DNA of 64,000 bases from Hydractinia symbiolongicarpus. Lineage: Eukaryota; Cnidaria; Hydrozoa; Anthoathecata; Hydractiniidae. Location of the stretch: positions 620,001-684,000 of the forward strand of contig NC_079881.1 in NCBI RefSeq assembly GCF_029227915.1. The letters run 5' to 3'. Below, in pieces: positions 10,971-24,002 of the stretch. Under the pieces are notes generated by a model. It saw only the letters and a list, made by a program, of their open reading frames with translations, searched no databases and was not told where the DNA came from. Both the position numbers and the translations under genes were made by a program. The stretch's first letter is position 1, and each line of letters starts with the position of its first letter.

Positions 10971-12391
10971 AAAATGGTTCGGGAAATGAGTTTACTCCCT
11001 GGGTACTTTCTTTGTATACTTTTGACTATACGGGCCGAGTCCGGGGTTTACGGGAAATGGCGGGTTTTCGTTTGCCGGCGATTAAACTCCTTTTATTCAG
11101 CGTCTCATCAAAAATGAAAACATTTTTGAAAACTACAAGTCTGATGCGTTTTAGTGGTAAAAAGATAATTTAAAAAATCGTTTTGGAAATGAGTTTACTC
11201 ACAGGGTACTTTCTTTGTATACATTCGACTATACGGGCCAAGCCCGGGATTTACGGGAAATCGCGGAATTTCGTTTGCCGGCGATTAAACCACTTTCACT
11301 AAGCGTCTCATCAAAAATGAAAACATTTCTGAAAACTACAAGTGTCATGCGTTTTAGTGGGGAAGAAATAATTTAAAAAAACGTTTGGGAAATGAGTTTA
11401 CTCCCTGGGTACTTTCTTTGTATACTTTTGACTATGCGGCCCGAGTCGGAGATTTACGGGAAGTCGCGGGTTTTCGTTTGCCGGCGATTAAACTTCTTTT
11501 ATTCAGCGTCTCATCAAAAATGAAAACATTTTTAAAAACTACAAGTCTCATGGGCTTTAGTGGTTAAATAATAATTTAAAAAATCGTTCGGGAAATGAGT
11601 TTACTCCCTGGGTACTTTCTTTGTATACATTCGACTATACGGGCCAAGCCCGGGATGTACGGGAAATCGCGGGTTTTCGTTTGCCGGCGATTAAACTTCT
11701 TTTATTCAGCGTCTCATCAAAAATGAAAACATTTTTGAAAACTACAAGTCTCATGGGCTTTAGTGGTGAAATAATAATTTAAAAAATGGTTCGGGAAATG
11801 AGTTTACTCCCTGGGTACTTTCTTTGTATACTTTTGACTATACGGGCCGAGTCCGGGGTTTACGGGAAATGGCGGGTTTTCGTTTGCCGGCGATTAAACT
11901 CCTTTTATTCAGCGTCTCATCAAAAATGAAAACATTTTTGAAAACTACAAGTCTGATGCGTTTTAGTGGTAAAAAGATAATTTAAAAAATCGTTTTGGAA
12001 ATGAGTTTACTCACAGGGTACTTTCTTTGTATACATTCGACTATACGGGCCAAGCCCGGGATTTACGGGAAATCGCGGAATTTCGTTTGCCGGCGATTAA
12101 ACCACTTTCACTAAGCGTCTCATCAAAAATGAAAACATTTCTGAAAACTACAAGTGTCATGCGTTTTAGTGGGGAAGAAATAATTTTAAAAAACGTTTGG
12201 GAAATGAGTTTACTCCCTGGGTACTTTCTTTGTATACTTTTGACTATGCGGCCCGAGTCGGAGATTTACGGGAAGTCGCGGGTTTTCGTTTGCCGGCGAT
12301 TAAACTTCTTTTATTCAGCGTCTCATCAAAAATGAAAACATTTTTAAAAACTACAAGTCTCATGGGCTTTAGTGGTGAAATAATAATTTAA
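10971..12391 (+). repeat. Seven-monomer tandem duplication, copy 1 (period 1421 bp)
   Basis: The variant aaaaaatggttcggg stands at about 10969, 11781, 12390 and 13202. The spacings of 812, 609 and 812 bp show a four-monomer unit followed by a three-monomer unit, with the pair then repeated. Shared variants include ctgatgcgttttagtgg, gtgtcatgcg and ggggaagaaataatt. One copy at about 12170 has gained a T (aattttaaaaaacg), which accidentally lengthens an open frame there to 102 codons. Confidence 0.88.
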
Positions 12392-13812
12392 AAAATGGTT
12401 CGGGAAATGAGTTTACTCCCTGGGTACTTTCTTTGTATACTTTTGACTATACGGGCCGAGTCCGGGGTTTACGGGAAATGGCGGGTTTTCGTTTGCCGGC
12501 GATTAAACTCCTTTTATTCAGCGTCTCATCAAAAATGAAAACATTTTTGAAAACTACAAGTCTGATGCGTTTTAGTGGTAAAAAGATAATTTAAAAAATC
12601 GTTTTGGAAATGAGTTTACTCACAGGGTACTTTCTTTGTATACATTCGACTATACGGGCCAAGCCCGGGATTTACGGGAAATCGCGGAATTTCGTTTGCC
12701 GGCGATTAAACCACTTTCACTAAGCGTCTCATCAAAAATGAAAACATTTCTGAAAACTACAAGTGTCATGCGTTTTAGTGGGGAAGAAATAATTTAAAAA
12801 AACGTTTGGGAAATGAGTTTACTCCCTGGGTACTTTCTTTGTATACTTTTGACTATGCGGCCCGAGTCGGAGATTTACGGGAAGTCGCGGGTTTTCGTTT
12901 GCCGGCGATTAAACTTCTTTTATTCAGCGTCTCATCAAAAATGAAAACATTTTTAAAAACTACAAGTCTCATGGGCTTTAGTGGTTAAATAATAATTTAA
13001 AAAATCGTTCGGGAAATGAGTTTACTCCCTGGGTACTTTCTTTGTATACATTCGACTATACGGGCCAAGCCCGGGATGTACGGGAAATCGCGGGTTTTCG
13101 TTTGCCGGCGATTAAACTTCTTTTATTCAGCGTCTCATCAAAAATGAAAACATTTTTGAAAACTACAAGTCTCATGGGCTTTAGTGGTGAAATAATAATT
13201 TAAAAAATGGTTCGGGAAATGAGTTTACTCCCTGGGTACTTTCTTTGTATACTTTTGACTATACGGGCCGAGTCCGGGGTTTACGGGAAATGGCGGGTTT
13301 TCGTTTGCCGGCGATTAAACTCCTTTTATTCAGCGTCTCATCAAAAATGAAAACATTTTTGAAAACTACAAGTCTGATGCGTTTTAGTGGTAAAAAGATA
13401 ATTTAAAAAATCGTTTTGGAAATGAGTTTACTCACAGGGTACTTTCTTTGTATACATTCGACTATACGGGCCAAGCCCGGGATTTACGGGAAATCGCGGA
13501 ATTTCGTTTGCCGGCGATTAAACCACTTTCACTAAGCGTCTCATCAAAAATGAAAACATTTCTGAAAACTACAAGTGTCATGCGTTTTAGTGGGGAAGAA
13601 ATAATTTAAAAAAACGTTTGGGAAATGAGTTTACTCCCTGGGTACTTTCTTTGTATACTTTTGACTATGCGGCCCGAGTCGGAGATTTACGGGAAGTCGC
13701 GGGTTTTCGTTTGCCGGCGATTAAACTTCTTTTATTCAGCGTCTCATCAAAAATGAAAACATTTTTAAAAACTACAAGTCTCATGGGCTTTAGTGGTTAA
13801 ATAATAATTTAA
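12392..13812 (+). repeat. Seven-monomer tandem duplication, copy 2 (period 1421 bp)
   Basis: Immediately adjacent direct copy of 10971-12391 with exactly 7 x 203 bp offset. Adjacency and near identity suggest a recent unequal crossover. After about 13813 the order changes to B and C monomers with private variants (gtttcgttcgccgg, aagtgtctc). Confidence 0.87.
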
Positions 13813-14852
13813 AAAATCGTTCGGGAAATGAGTTTACTCCCTGGGTACTTTCTTTGTATACATTCGACTATACGGGCCAAGCCCGGGATGTACGGGAAAT
13901 CGCGGGTTTCGTTCGCCGGCGATTAAACCACTTTCATTAAGTGTCTCATCAAAAATGAAAACATTTTTGAAAACTACAAGTCTCATGCGTTTTAGTGATG
14001 AAAAAATAATTTAAAAAATCGTTTGGGAAATGAGTTTACTCCCTGGGTACTTTCTTTGCATACTTTTGACTATGCGGGCTGAGTCCGGGATTTACGGGAA
14101 ATGGCGGGTTTTCGTTTGCCGGCGAGTAAACTCCTTTTATTCAGCGTCTCATCAAAAATGAAAACATTTTTGAGAACTACAAGTCCCATGCGTTTTAGTG
14201 GTAAAAAGATAATTCAAAAAATCGTTTTGGAAATGAGTTTACTCACAGGGTACTTTCTTTGTATACATTCGACTATACGGGCCAAGCCCGGGATTTACGG
14301 GAAATCGCGGAATTTCGTTTGCCGGCGATTAAACCACTTTCACTAAGCGTCTCATCAAAAATGAAAACATTTCTGAAAACTACAAGTGTCATGCGTTTTA
14401 GTGGTGAAAAAATAATTTAAAAAATCGTTTTGGAAATGAGTTTACTCCCTGGGTACTTTCTTTGTATACTTTTGACTATACGGGCCGAGTCGGAGATTTA
14501 CGGGAAGTCGCGGGTTTTCGTTTGCCGGCGATTAAACTTCTTTTATTCAGCGTCTCATCAAAAATGAAAACATTTTTAAAAACTACAAGTCTCATGGGCT
14601 TTAGTGGTTAAATAATAATTTAAAAAATCGTTCGGGAAATGAGTTTACTCCCTGGGTACTTTCTTTGTATACTTTTGACTATGCAGGCCGAGTCCGGGAT
14701 TTACGGGAAGTCTCGGGTTTTCGTTTGGCGGCGATTAAACTTCTTTTATTCAGCGTCTCATCAAAAATGAAAACATTTTTGAAAACTACAAGTCTCATGC
14801 GTTTTAGTGGTGAAAAGATAATTAAAAAAATCGTTTTGGAAATGAGTTTACT

Positions 14853-14855
14853 CTA
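14853..14855. other. Strand switch: + array joins - array directly
   Basis: The + satellite runs through aaatgagtttactc, ending at 14853. From 14855 the sequence aattattatttcacc is the satellite on the opposite strand. The base at 14854 (t) fits neither side, so the join has at most one filler base. The two sides break about 30 bp apart in monomer phase, and the monomers flanking the join are not mirror images. It is therefore an inversion-type junction, not a perfect palindrome centre. Confidence 0.93.
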
Positions 14856-15796
14856 ATTATTATTTCACCACTAAAACGCATGAGACTTGTACTTTTCAAA
14901 AATGTTTTCATTTTTGATGAGACGCTGAATAAAAGAAGTTTAATCGCCGGCAAACGAAAACCTGCCACTTCCCGTAAATCCCAGACTCGGCCCGTATAGT
15001 CAAAAGTATACAAAGAAAGTACCCAGGGAGTAAACTCATTTCCCGAACAATTTTTAAATTAATTTTTCATCACTAAAACGCATGAGACTTGTAGTTTTCA
15101 GAAATTTTTTCATTTTTGATGACACGCTTAATGAAAGTGGTTTATTCGCCGGCAAACGAAACCCGCGATTTCCCGTACATCCCGGGCTTGGCCCGTATAG
15201 TCGAATGTATACAAAGAAAGTACCCAGGGAGTAAACTCATTTCCCGAACGATTTTTTAAATTATTATTTAACCACTAAAGCCCATCAGACTTGTAGTTTT
15301 TAAAAATGTTTTCATTTTTGATGAGACGCTGAATAAAGGAAGTTTAATCGCCGGCAAACGAAAACCCGCGACTTCCCGTAAATCTCCGACTCGGCCCGTG
15401 TAGTCAAAAGTATAAAAAGAAAGTACCCAGGGAGTAAACTCATTTCCCGAACGATTTTTTAAATTATTTTTTCACCACTAAAACGCATGAGACTTGTAGT
15501 TTTCAGAAATGTTTTCATTTTTGATGAGACGCTTAGTGAAAGTGGTTTAATCGCTGGCAAACGAAATTCCGCGATTTCCCGTAAGTCCCGGGATTGGCCC
15601 GTATAGTCAAATGTATACAAAGAAAGTACCCTGTGAGTAAACTCATTTCCAAAACGATTTTTTAAATTATCTTTTCACCACTAAAACGCATGAGACTTGT
15701 AGTTTTCAAAAATGTTTTTATTTTTGATGAGACGCTGAATAAAAGGAGTTTAATCGCCGGCAAACGAAAACCCGCCATTTCCCGTAAACCCCGGAC

Positions 15797-18700
15797 TCGG
15801 CCCGTATAGTCAAAAGTATACAAAGAAGGTACCCAGGGAGTAAACTCATTTCCCAAACGATTTTTTAAATTATTTTTTCACCACTAAAACGCATGAGACT
15901 TGTAGTTTTCAGAAATGTTTTCATTTTTGATGAGACGCCTAATGAAAGTGGTTTAATCGCCGGCAAAATAAAAGCCGCGATTTCCCGTAAATCCCGGGCT
16001 TGGCCTTTATAGTCGAATGTATACAAAGAAAGTACCCTGTGAGTAAACTCATTTCCAAAACGATTTTTTAAATTATCTTTTCACCACTAAAACCCATTAG
16101 ACTTGTAGTTTTCAAAAATGTTTTCATTTTTGATGAGACGCTGAATAAAAGAAGATTAATCGCCGGCAAACGAAAACCCGCCATTTCCCGTAAACCCCGG
16201 ACTCGGCCCGTATAGTCAAAAGTATACAAAGAAAGTACCCAGGGAGTAAACTCATTTCCCGAATGATTTTTTAAATTATTTTTTCACCACTAAAGCACAT
16301 GAGACTTGTAGTTTTTAAAAATATTTTCATTTTTGATGAGACGCTGAATAAAAGAAGTTTAATCGCCGGCAAACTAAAACCCGCGATTTCCCGTAAATCC
16401 CGGACTCGGCCCGTATAGTCAAAAGTATACAAAAAAAGTACCCTGGGAGTAAACTCATTTCCCGAACGATTTTTTAAATTATTATTTAACCACTAAAACG
16501 CATGAGACTTGTAGTTTTCAGAAATGTTTTCATTTTTGATGAGACGCATAATGAAAGTGATTTAATCGCCGGCAAACGAAAACTCGCGATTTCCCGTACA
16601 TCGCGGGCTTGGCCCGTATAGTCGAATGTATACAAAGAAAGTACCCTGTGAGTAAACTCATTTCCAAAACGATTTTTTAAGTTATCTTTTCACCACTAAA
16701 ACGCATGAGACTTGCAGTTTTCAAAAATGTTTTCATTTTTAATGAGACGCTGAATAAAAGAAGTTTAATCGCCGGCAAACGAAAACTCGCCATTTCCCGT
16801 AAACCCCGGACTCGGCCCGTATAGTCAAAAGTATACAAAGAAAGTACCCAGGGAGTAAACTCATTTCCAAAACGATTTTTTAAATTATTTTTTCACCACT
16901 AAAACGCATGAGACTTGTAGTTTACAAAAATGTTTTCATTTTTGAAGAGACGCTGAATAAAAGAAGTTTAATCGCCGGCAAACGAAAACCCGCCATTTCC
17001 CGTAAACCCCGGACTCGGCCCGTATAGTCAAAAGTATACAAAGAAAGTACCCAGGGAGTAAACCCATTTCCCGAATGATTTTTTAAATTATTTTTTCACC
17101 ACTAAAGCACATGAGACTTGTAGTTTTTAAAAATATTTTCATTTTTGATGAGACGCTGAATAAAAGAAGTTTAATCGCCGGCAAACGAAAACCCGCGATT
17201 TCCCGTAAATCCCGGACTCGGCCCGTATAGTCAAAAGTATACAAAAAAAGTACCCTGGGAGTAAACTCATTTCCCGAACGATTTTTTAAATTATTATTTA
17301 ACCACTAAAACGCATGAGACTTGTAGTTTTCAGAAATGTTTTCATTTTTGATGAGACGCTTAATGAAAGTGATTTAATCGCCGGCAAACGAAAACTCGCG
17401 ATTTCCCGTACATCCCGGGCTTGGCCCGTATAGTCGAATGTATACAAAGAAAGTACCCTGTGACTAAACTCATTTCCAAAACGATTTTTTAAGTTATCTT
17501 TTCACCACTAAAACGCATGAGACTTGCAGTTTTCAAAAATGTTTTCATTTTTAATGAGACGCTGAATAAAAGAAGTTTAATCGCCGGCAAACGAAAACTC
17601 GCCATTTCCCGTAAACCCCGGACTCGGCCCGTATAGTCAAAAGTATACAAAGAAAGTACCCAGGGAGTAAACTCATTTCCAAAACGATTTTTTAAATTAT
17701 TTTTTCACCACTAAAACGCATAAGACTTGTAGTTTACAAAAATGTTTTCATTTTTGATGAGACGCTGAATAAAAGAAGTTTAATCGCCGGCAAACGAAAA
17801 ACCGCGACTTCCCGTAAATCCCCGACTCGGCCCGTATAGTCAAAAGTATACAAAGAAAGTACCCAGGGAGTAAACTCATTTCCCGAACGATTTTTTAAAT
17901 TATTATTTAACCACTAAAACGCATGAGACTTGTAGTTTTCAAAAATGTTTTCATTTTTGATGAGACGCTGCATAAAAGAAGTTTAATCGCCGGCAAACGA
18001 AAACCCGCCATTTCCCGTAAACCCCGGACTCCGCCCGTATAGTCAAAAGTATACAAAGAAAGTACCCAGGGAGTAAACTCATTTCCCGAACGATTTTTTA
18101 AATTATGTTTTCACCACTAAAACGCATGAGACTTGTAGTTTTCAAAAATGTTTTCATTTTTGATGAGACGCTGAATAAAAGAAGTTTAATCGCCGGCAAA
18201 CGAAAACCCGCCATTTCCCGTAAACCCCGGACTCGGCCCGTATAGTCAAAAGTATACAAAGAAAGTACCCAGGGAGTAAACTCATTTCCCGAACGATTTT
18301 TTAAATTATTTTTTCACCACTAAAGCACATGAGACTTGTAGTTTTTAAAAATGTTTTCATTTTTAATGAGACGCTGAATAAAAGAAGTTTAATCGCCGGC
18401 AAACGAAAACCCGCGATTTCCCGTAAATCCCGGACTCGGCCCGTATAGTCAAAAGTATACAAAGAAAGTACCCTGGGAGTAAACTCATTTCCCGAAGGAT
18501 TTTTCAAATTATTATTTAACCACTAAAACGCATGAGACTTGTAGTTTTCAAAAATGTTTTCATTTTTGATGAGACGCTGCATAAAAGAAGTTTAATCGCC
18601 GGCAAACGAAAACCCGCCATTTCCCGTAAACCCCGGACTCGGCCCGTATAGTCAAAAGTATACAAAGAAAGTACCCAGGGAGTAAACTCATTTCCCGAAC

Positions 18701-20136
18701 GATTTTTTAAATTATGTTTTCACCACTAAAACGCATGAGACTTGTAGTTTTCAAAAATGTTTTCATTTTTGATGAGACGCTGAATAAAAGAAGTTTAATC
18801 GCCGGCAAAGGAAAACCCGCCATTTCCCGTAAACCCCGGACTCGGCCCGTATAGTCAAAAGTATACAAAGAAAGTACCCAGGGAGTAAACTCATTTCCCG
18901 AACGATTTTTTAAATTATTTTTTCACCACTAAAGCACATGAGACTTGTAGTTTTTAAAAATGTTTTCATTTTTGATGAGACGCTGAATAAAAGAAGTTTA
19001 TTCGCCGGCAAACGAAAACCCGCGATTTCCCGTAAATCCCGGACTCGGCCCGTATAGTCAAAAGTATACAAAGAAAGTACCCTGGGAGTAAACTCATTTC
19101 CTAAACGATTTTTTAAATTATTATTTAACCACTAAAACGCATGAGACTTGTAGTTTTCAAAAATGTTTTCATTTTTGATGAGACGCTGCATAAAAGAAGT
19201 TTAATCGCCGGCAAACTAAAACCCGCCATTTCCCGTAAACCCCGGACTCGGCCCGTATAGTCAAAAGTATACAAAGAAAGTACCCAGGGAGTAAACTCAT
19301 TTCCCGAACGATTTTTTAAATTATGTTTTCACCACTAAAACGCATGAGACTTGTAGTTTTCAAAAATGTTTTCATTTTTGATGAGACGCTGAATAAAAGA
19401 AGTTTAATCGCCGGCAAACGAAAACCCGCCATTTCCCGTAAACCCCGGACTCGGCCCGTATAGTCAAAAGTATACAAAGAAAGTACCCTGTGAGTAAACT
19501 CATTTCCAAAACGTTTTTTTTTAATTATCTTTTCACCACTAAAACGCATGAGACTTGCAGTTTTCAGAAATGTTTTCATTTTTGATGAGACGCTGAATAA
19601 AAGAAGTTTAATCGCCGGCAAACGAAAACCCGCGATTTCCCGTAAATCCCGGACTCGGCCCGTATAGTCAAAAGTATACAAAGAAAGTACCCTGGGAGTA
19701 AACTCATTTCCTGAACGATTTTTTAAATTATTATTTAACCACTAAAACGCATGAGACTTGTAGTTTTCAAAAATGTTTTCATTTTTGATGAGACGCTGCA
19801 TAAAAGAAGTTTAATCGCCGGCAAACTAAAACCCGCCATTTCCCGTAAACCCCGGACTCGGCCCGTATAGTCAAAAGTATACAAAGAAAGTACCCAGGGA
19901 GTAAACTCATTTCCCGAACGATTTTTTAAATTATGTTTTCACCACTAAAACGCATGAGACTTGTAGTTTTCAAAAATGTTTTCATTTTTGATGAGACGCT
20001 GAATAAAAGAAGTTTAATCGCCGGCAAACGAAAACCCGCCATTTCCCGTAAACCCCGGACTCGGCCCGTATAGTCAAAAGTATACAAAGAAAGTACCCTG
20101 TGAGTAAACTCATTTCCAAAACGTTTTTTTTTAATT
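15797..20136 (-). repeat. Right arm of the long inverted duplication (mirror of 1-4340)
   Basis: This is the reverse complement of 1-4340 under the relation x + y = 20137, using the shared private variants listed for the left arm. At its inner edge the monomer at 15662-15856 is a chimera. It begins like the monomer at 4281 (ctgggtaccttc) and continues like the one at about 4500 (gagtccggggttt). That looks like loss of one monomer by unequal exchange where pairing stops. Beyond 20136 similar trimers continue to about 20530, including tttttttttaatt runs, but their partner would lie outside the window. Confidence 0.9.
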
Positions 20137-20959
20137 ATCTTTTCACCACTAAAACGCATGAGACTTGCAGTTTTCAGAAATGTTTTCATTTTTGATGAGA
20201 CGCTGAATAAAAGAAGTTTAATCGCCGGCAAACGAAAACCCGCCATTTCCCGTACATCCCGGGCTTGGCCCGTATAGTCGAATGTATACAAAGAAAGTAC
20301 CCTGTGAGTAAACTCATTTCCAAAACGATTTTTTTTAATTATCTTTTCACCACTAAAACGCATGAGACTTGCAGTTTTCAGAAATGTTTTCATTTTTGAT
20401 GAGACGCTGAATAAAAGAAGTTTAATCGCCGGCAAACGAAAACCCGCCATTTCCCGTAAACCCCGGACTCGGCCCGTATAGTCAAAAGTATACAAAGAAA
20501 GTACCCAGGGAGTAAACTCATTTCCCGAACGATTTTTAAAATTATTTTTTCACCACTAAAACGCATGAGACTTGTAGTTTACAAAAATGTTTTCATTTTT
20601 GATGAGACGCTGAATAAAAGAAGTTTAATCGCCGGCAAACGAAAACCCGCGACTTCCCGTAAATCGCCGACTCGGCCGTATAGTCAAAAGTATACAAAGA
20701 AAGTACCCAGGGAGTAAACTCATTTCCCGACGATTTTTTAAATTATTTTTTCACCACTAAAACGCATGAGACTTGTAGTTTACAAAAATGTTTTCATTTT
20801 TGATGAGACGCTGAATAAAAGAAGTTTAATCGCCGGCAAACGAAAACCTGCGATTTCCCGTAAATCCTGGACTCGGCCCGTATAGTCAAAAGTATACAAA
20901 GAAAGTACCCTGGGAGTAAACTCATTTCCCGAACGATTTTTTAAATTATTTTTTCACCA

Positions 20960-22220
20960 CTAAAGCCCATGAGACTTGTAGTTTTTAAAAATGTTTTCAT
21001 TTTTGATGAGACGCTGAATAAAAGAAGTTTAATCGCCGGCAAACGAAAACCCGCGACTTCCCGTAAATCCCGGACTCGGCCCGTATAGTCAAAAGTATAC
21101 AAAGAAAGTACCCAGGGAGTAAACTCATTTCCCGAACGATTTTTTAAATTATTTTTTCATCACTAAAACGCATGAGACTTGTAGTTTTCAGAAATGTTTT
21201 CATTTTTGATGAGACGCTTAATGAAAGTGGTTTAATCGCCGGCAAACAAAAACCCGCGATTTCCCGTACATCCCGGGCTTGGCCCGTATAGTCGAATGTA
21301 TACAAAGAAAGTACCCAGGGAGTAAACCCATTTCGCGAACGATTTTTTAAATTATTATTTAACCACTCAAGCCCATGAGACTTGTAGTTTTTAAAAATGT
21401 TTTCACTTTTGATGACACGCTGAATAAAAGAAGTTTAATCGCCGGCAAACGAAAACCCGCAACTTCCCGGAAAATCCCCGACTCGGCCGTATAGTCAAAA
21501 GTATACAAAGAAAGTACCCAGGGAGTAAACTCATTTCCCCAACGATTTTTTAAATTATTATTTCACCACTAAAGCCCATGAGACTTGTAGTTTTCAAAAA
21601 TGTTTTCATTTTTGATGAGACGCTGACTAAAAGAAGTTTAATCGCCGGCAAACGAAAACCCGCGACTTCCCGCAAATCCCGGACTCGGCCCGTATAGTCA
21701 AAAGAATACAAAGAAAGTACCCAGGGAGTAAACTCATTTCCCGAACGATTTTTTAAATTATTATTTCACCACTAAAGCCCATGAGACTTGTAGTTTTTAA
21801 AAATGTTTTCATTTTTGATGAGATGCTGAATAAAAGAAGTTTAATCGCCGGCAAAAGAAAACCCACGATTTCCCATAAATCCCGGACTCGGACCGTATAG
21901 TCAAAAGTATACAAAGAAGGTACCCAGGGAGTAAACTCATTTTCCGAACGATTTTTTAAATTATTTTTTCATCACTAAAACGCATGAGACTTGTAGTTTT
22001 CAGAAATGTTTTCATTTTTGATGAGACGCTTAATGAAAGTGGTTTAATCGCCGGCAAACGAAAACCCGCGATTTCCCGTAAATCCCGGGCTTGGCTTGTA
22101 TAGTCGAATGTATACAAAGAAAGTACCCTGTGAGTAAACTCATTTCCAAAACGATTTTTTAAATTATCTTTTCACCACTAAAACGCATGAGACTTGTAGT
22201 TTTCAAAAATGTTTTCATTT
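20960..22220 (-). repeat. Segmental duplication copy 1 (offset 3043 bp)
   Basis: Recurs at about 24003-25263. Shared private variants are aaccactcaagccc at 21361 and 24404, the extra base in cttcccggaaaatcc, tcccgcaaatcccgg at about 21669 and 24712, ggaccgtatag at about 21890, and ggcttgtatag at about 22093. One difference is aaaagaatacaa at about 21700 against aaaagtatacaa at about 24743. Divergence starts near 22215 (gatgaaacgctgaatg). Confidence 0.85.
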
Positions 22221-22349
22221 TTGATGAAACGCTGAATGAAAGAAGTTTAATCGCCGGCAAACGAAAACCTGCGATTTCCCGTAAATCCTGGACTCAGCCC
22301 GTATAGTCAAAAGTATACAAAGAAAGTACCCTGGGAGTAAACTCATTTC

Positions 22350-23980
22350 CCGAACGATTTTTTAAATTATTATTTCACCACTAAAGCCCATGAGACTTGT
22401 AGTTTTTAAAAATGTTTTCATTTTTGATGAGACGCTGAATAAAAGAAGTTTAATCGCCGGCAAACTAAAACCCGCGACTTCCCGTAAATCCCGGACTCCG
22501 CCCGTATAGTCAAAAGTATACAAAGAAAGTACCCAGGGAGTAAACTCATTTCCCGAACGATTTTTTAAATTATTTTTTCATCACTAAAACGCATGAGACT
22601 TGTAGTTTTCAGAAATGTTTTCATTTTTGATGAGACGCTTAATGAAAGTGGTTTAATCGCCGGCAAACGAAAACCTGCGATTTCCCATAAATCCCGGGCT
22701 TGGCCCGTATAGTCGAATGTATACAAAGAAAGTACCCTGTGAGTAAACTCATTTCCAAAACGATTTTTTAAATTATCTTTTCAGCACTAAACCGCATGAG
22801 ACTTGTAGTTTTCAAAAATGTTTTCATTTTTGATGAGACGCTGAATAAAAGAAGTTTAATCGCCGGCAAACGAAAACCCGCGACTTCCCGTAAATCCCGG
22901 ACTCGGCCCGTATAGTCAAAAGTATACAAAGAAAGTACCCTGTGAGTAAACTCATTTCCAAAACGATTTTTTAAATTATCTTTTCACCACTAAAACGCAT
23001 GAGACTTGTAGTTTTCAAAAATGTTTTCATTTTTGATGAGACGCTGAATAAAAGAAGTTTAATCGCCGGCAAAGGAAACCCGCGATTTCCCGTACATCCC
23101 GGGCTTGGCCCGTATAGTCGAATGTATACAAAGAAAGTACCCAGGGAGTAAACTCATTTCCCGAACGATTTTTTAAATTATTATTTCACCACTAAAGCCC
23201 ATGAGACTTGTAGTTTTTAAAAATGTTTTCATTTTTGATGAGACGCTGAATAAAAGAAGTTTAATCGCCGGCAAACTAAAACCCGCGACTTCCCGTAAAT
23301 CCCGGACTCCGCCCGTATAGTCAAAAGTATACAAAGAAAGTACCCAGGGAGTAAACTCATTTCCCGAACGATTTTTTAAATTATTTTTTCATCACTAAAA
23401 CGCATGAGACTTGTAGTTTTCAGAAATGTTTTCATTTTTGATGAGACGCTTAATGAAAGTGGTTTAATCGCCGGCAAACGAAAACCTGCGATTTCCCATA
23501 AATCCCGGGCTTGGCCCGTATAGTCGAATGTATACAAAGAAAGTACCCTGTGAGTAAACTCATTTCCAAAACGATTTTTTAAATTATCTTTTCAGCACTA
23601 AACCGCATGAGACTTGTAGTTTTCAAAAATGTTTTCATTTTTGATGAGACGCTGAATAAAAGAAGTTTAATCGCCGGCAAACGAAAACCCGCGACTTCCC
23701 GTAAATCCCGGACTCGGCCCGTATAGTCAAAAGTATACAAAGAAAGTACCCTGTGAGTAAACTCATTTCCAAAACGATTTTTTAAATTATCTTTTCACCA
23801 CTAAAACGCATGAGACTTGTAGTTTTCAAAAATGTTTTCATTTTTGATGAGACGCTGAATAAAAGAAGTTTAATCGCCGGCAAAGGAAACCCGCGATTTC
23901 CCGTACATCCCGGGCTTGGCCCGTATAGTCGAATGTATACAAAGAAAGTACCCAGGGAGTAAACTCATTTCCCGAACGAT
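22350..23980 (-). repeat. Two tandem tetramers, period about 811 bp
   Basis: The variant ttttcagcactaaaccgc lies at about 22779 and 23590. The variant caaactaaaacccgcgac lies at 22461 and 23272. Both give a spacing of 811 bp, that is four monomers less one base. A third, more diverged version starts at about 25300 and carries aaaccttcgattt and gacttcacgtaaat. The short monomer has aaaggaaacccgcg, two bases fewer than its neighbours. Confidence 0.85.
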
Positions 23981-24002
23981 TTTTTAAATTATTATTTAAC
24001 CA

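Larger units (their letters stand above)
1..14853 (+). repeat. Satellite array block I, about 203-bp monomer, + orientation
   Basis: About 73 head-to-tail monomers, all in the same orientation. The anchor tactttctttgtatac recurs about every 203 bp (GTAC of the anchor at 244, 447, 2275, 2681, 2884, 8975, 9178). Spacing varies by a base or so where A-runs change length. Three subtypes alternate: A (ccgagtccggggtttacgg, ggcgggttttcg), B (cattcgactatacgggcc, accactttcattaagcg) and C (gagtcggagatttacggg, catgggctttagtgg). The order changes along the block: a 609/610-bp trimer regime at 1-2230, two copies of a 1.9-kb segment, then a 7-monomer tandem duplication at 10971-13812. No gene, transposon or unique sequence interrupts it. 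The left end runs off the window. Family identity is unknown to me; a centromeric or pericentromeric satellite is the likeliest class. Confidence 0.97.

Noticed and set aside
1-14853. CRISPR array
   Set aside because: The repeated unit is about 203 bp with no unique spacers between short repeats; adjacent units are similar over their whole length.
14854-20136. Fold-back (palindromic) sequencing or assembly artefact at 14853
   Set aside because: A fold-back would be symmetric about the join. Sequences on either side of 14853 are different monomer variants, and the true mirror centre lies 4.8 kb away. Misassembly of another kind cannot be excluded without reads.
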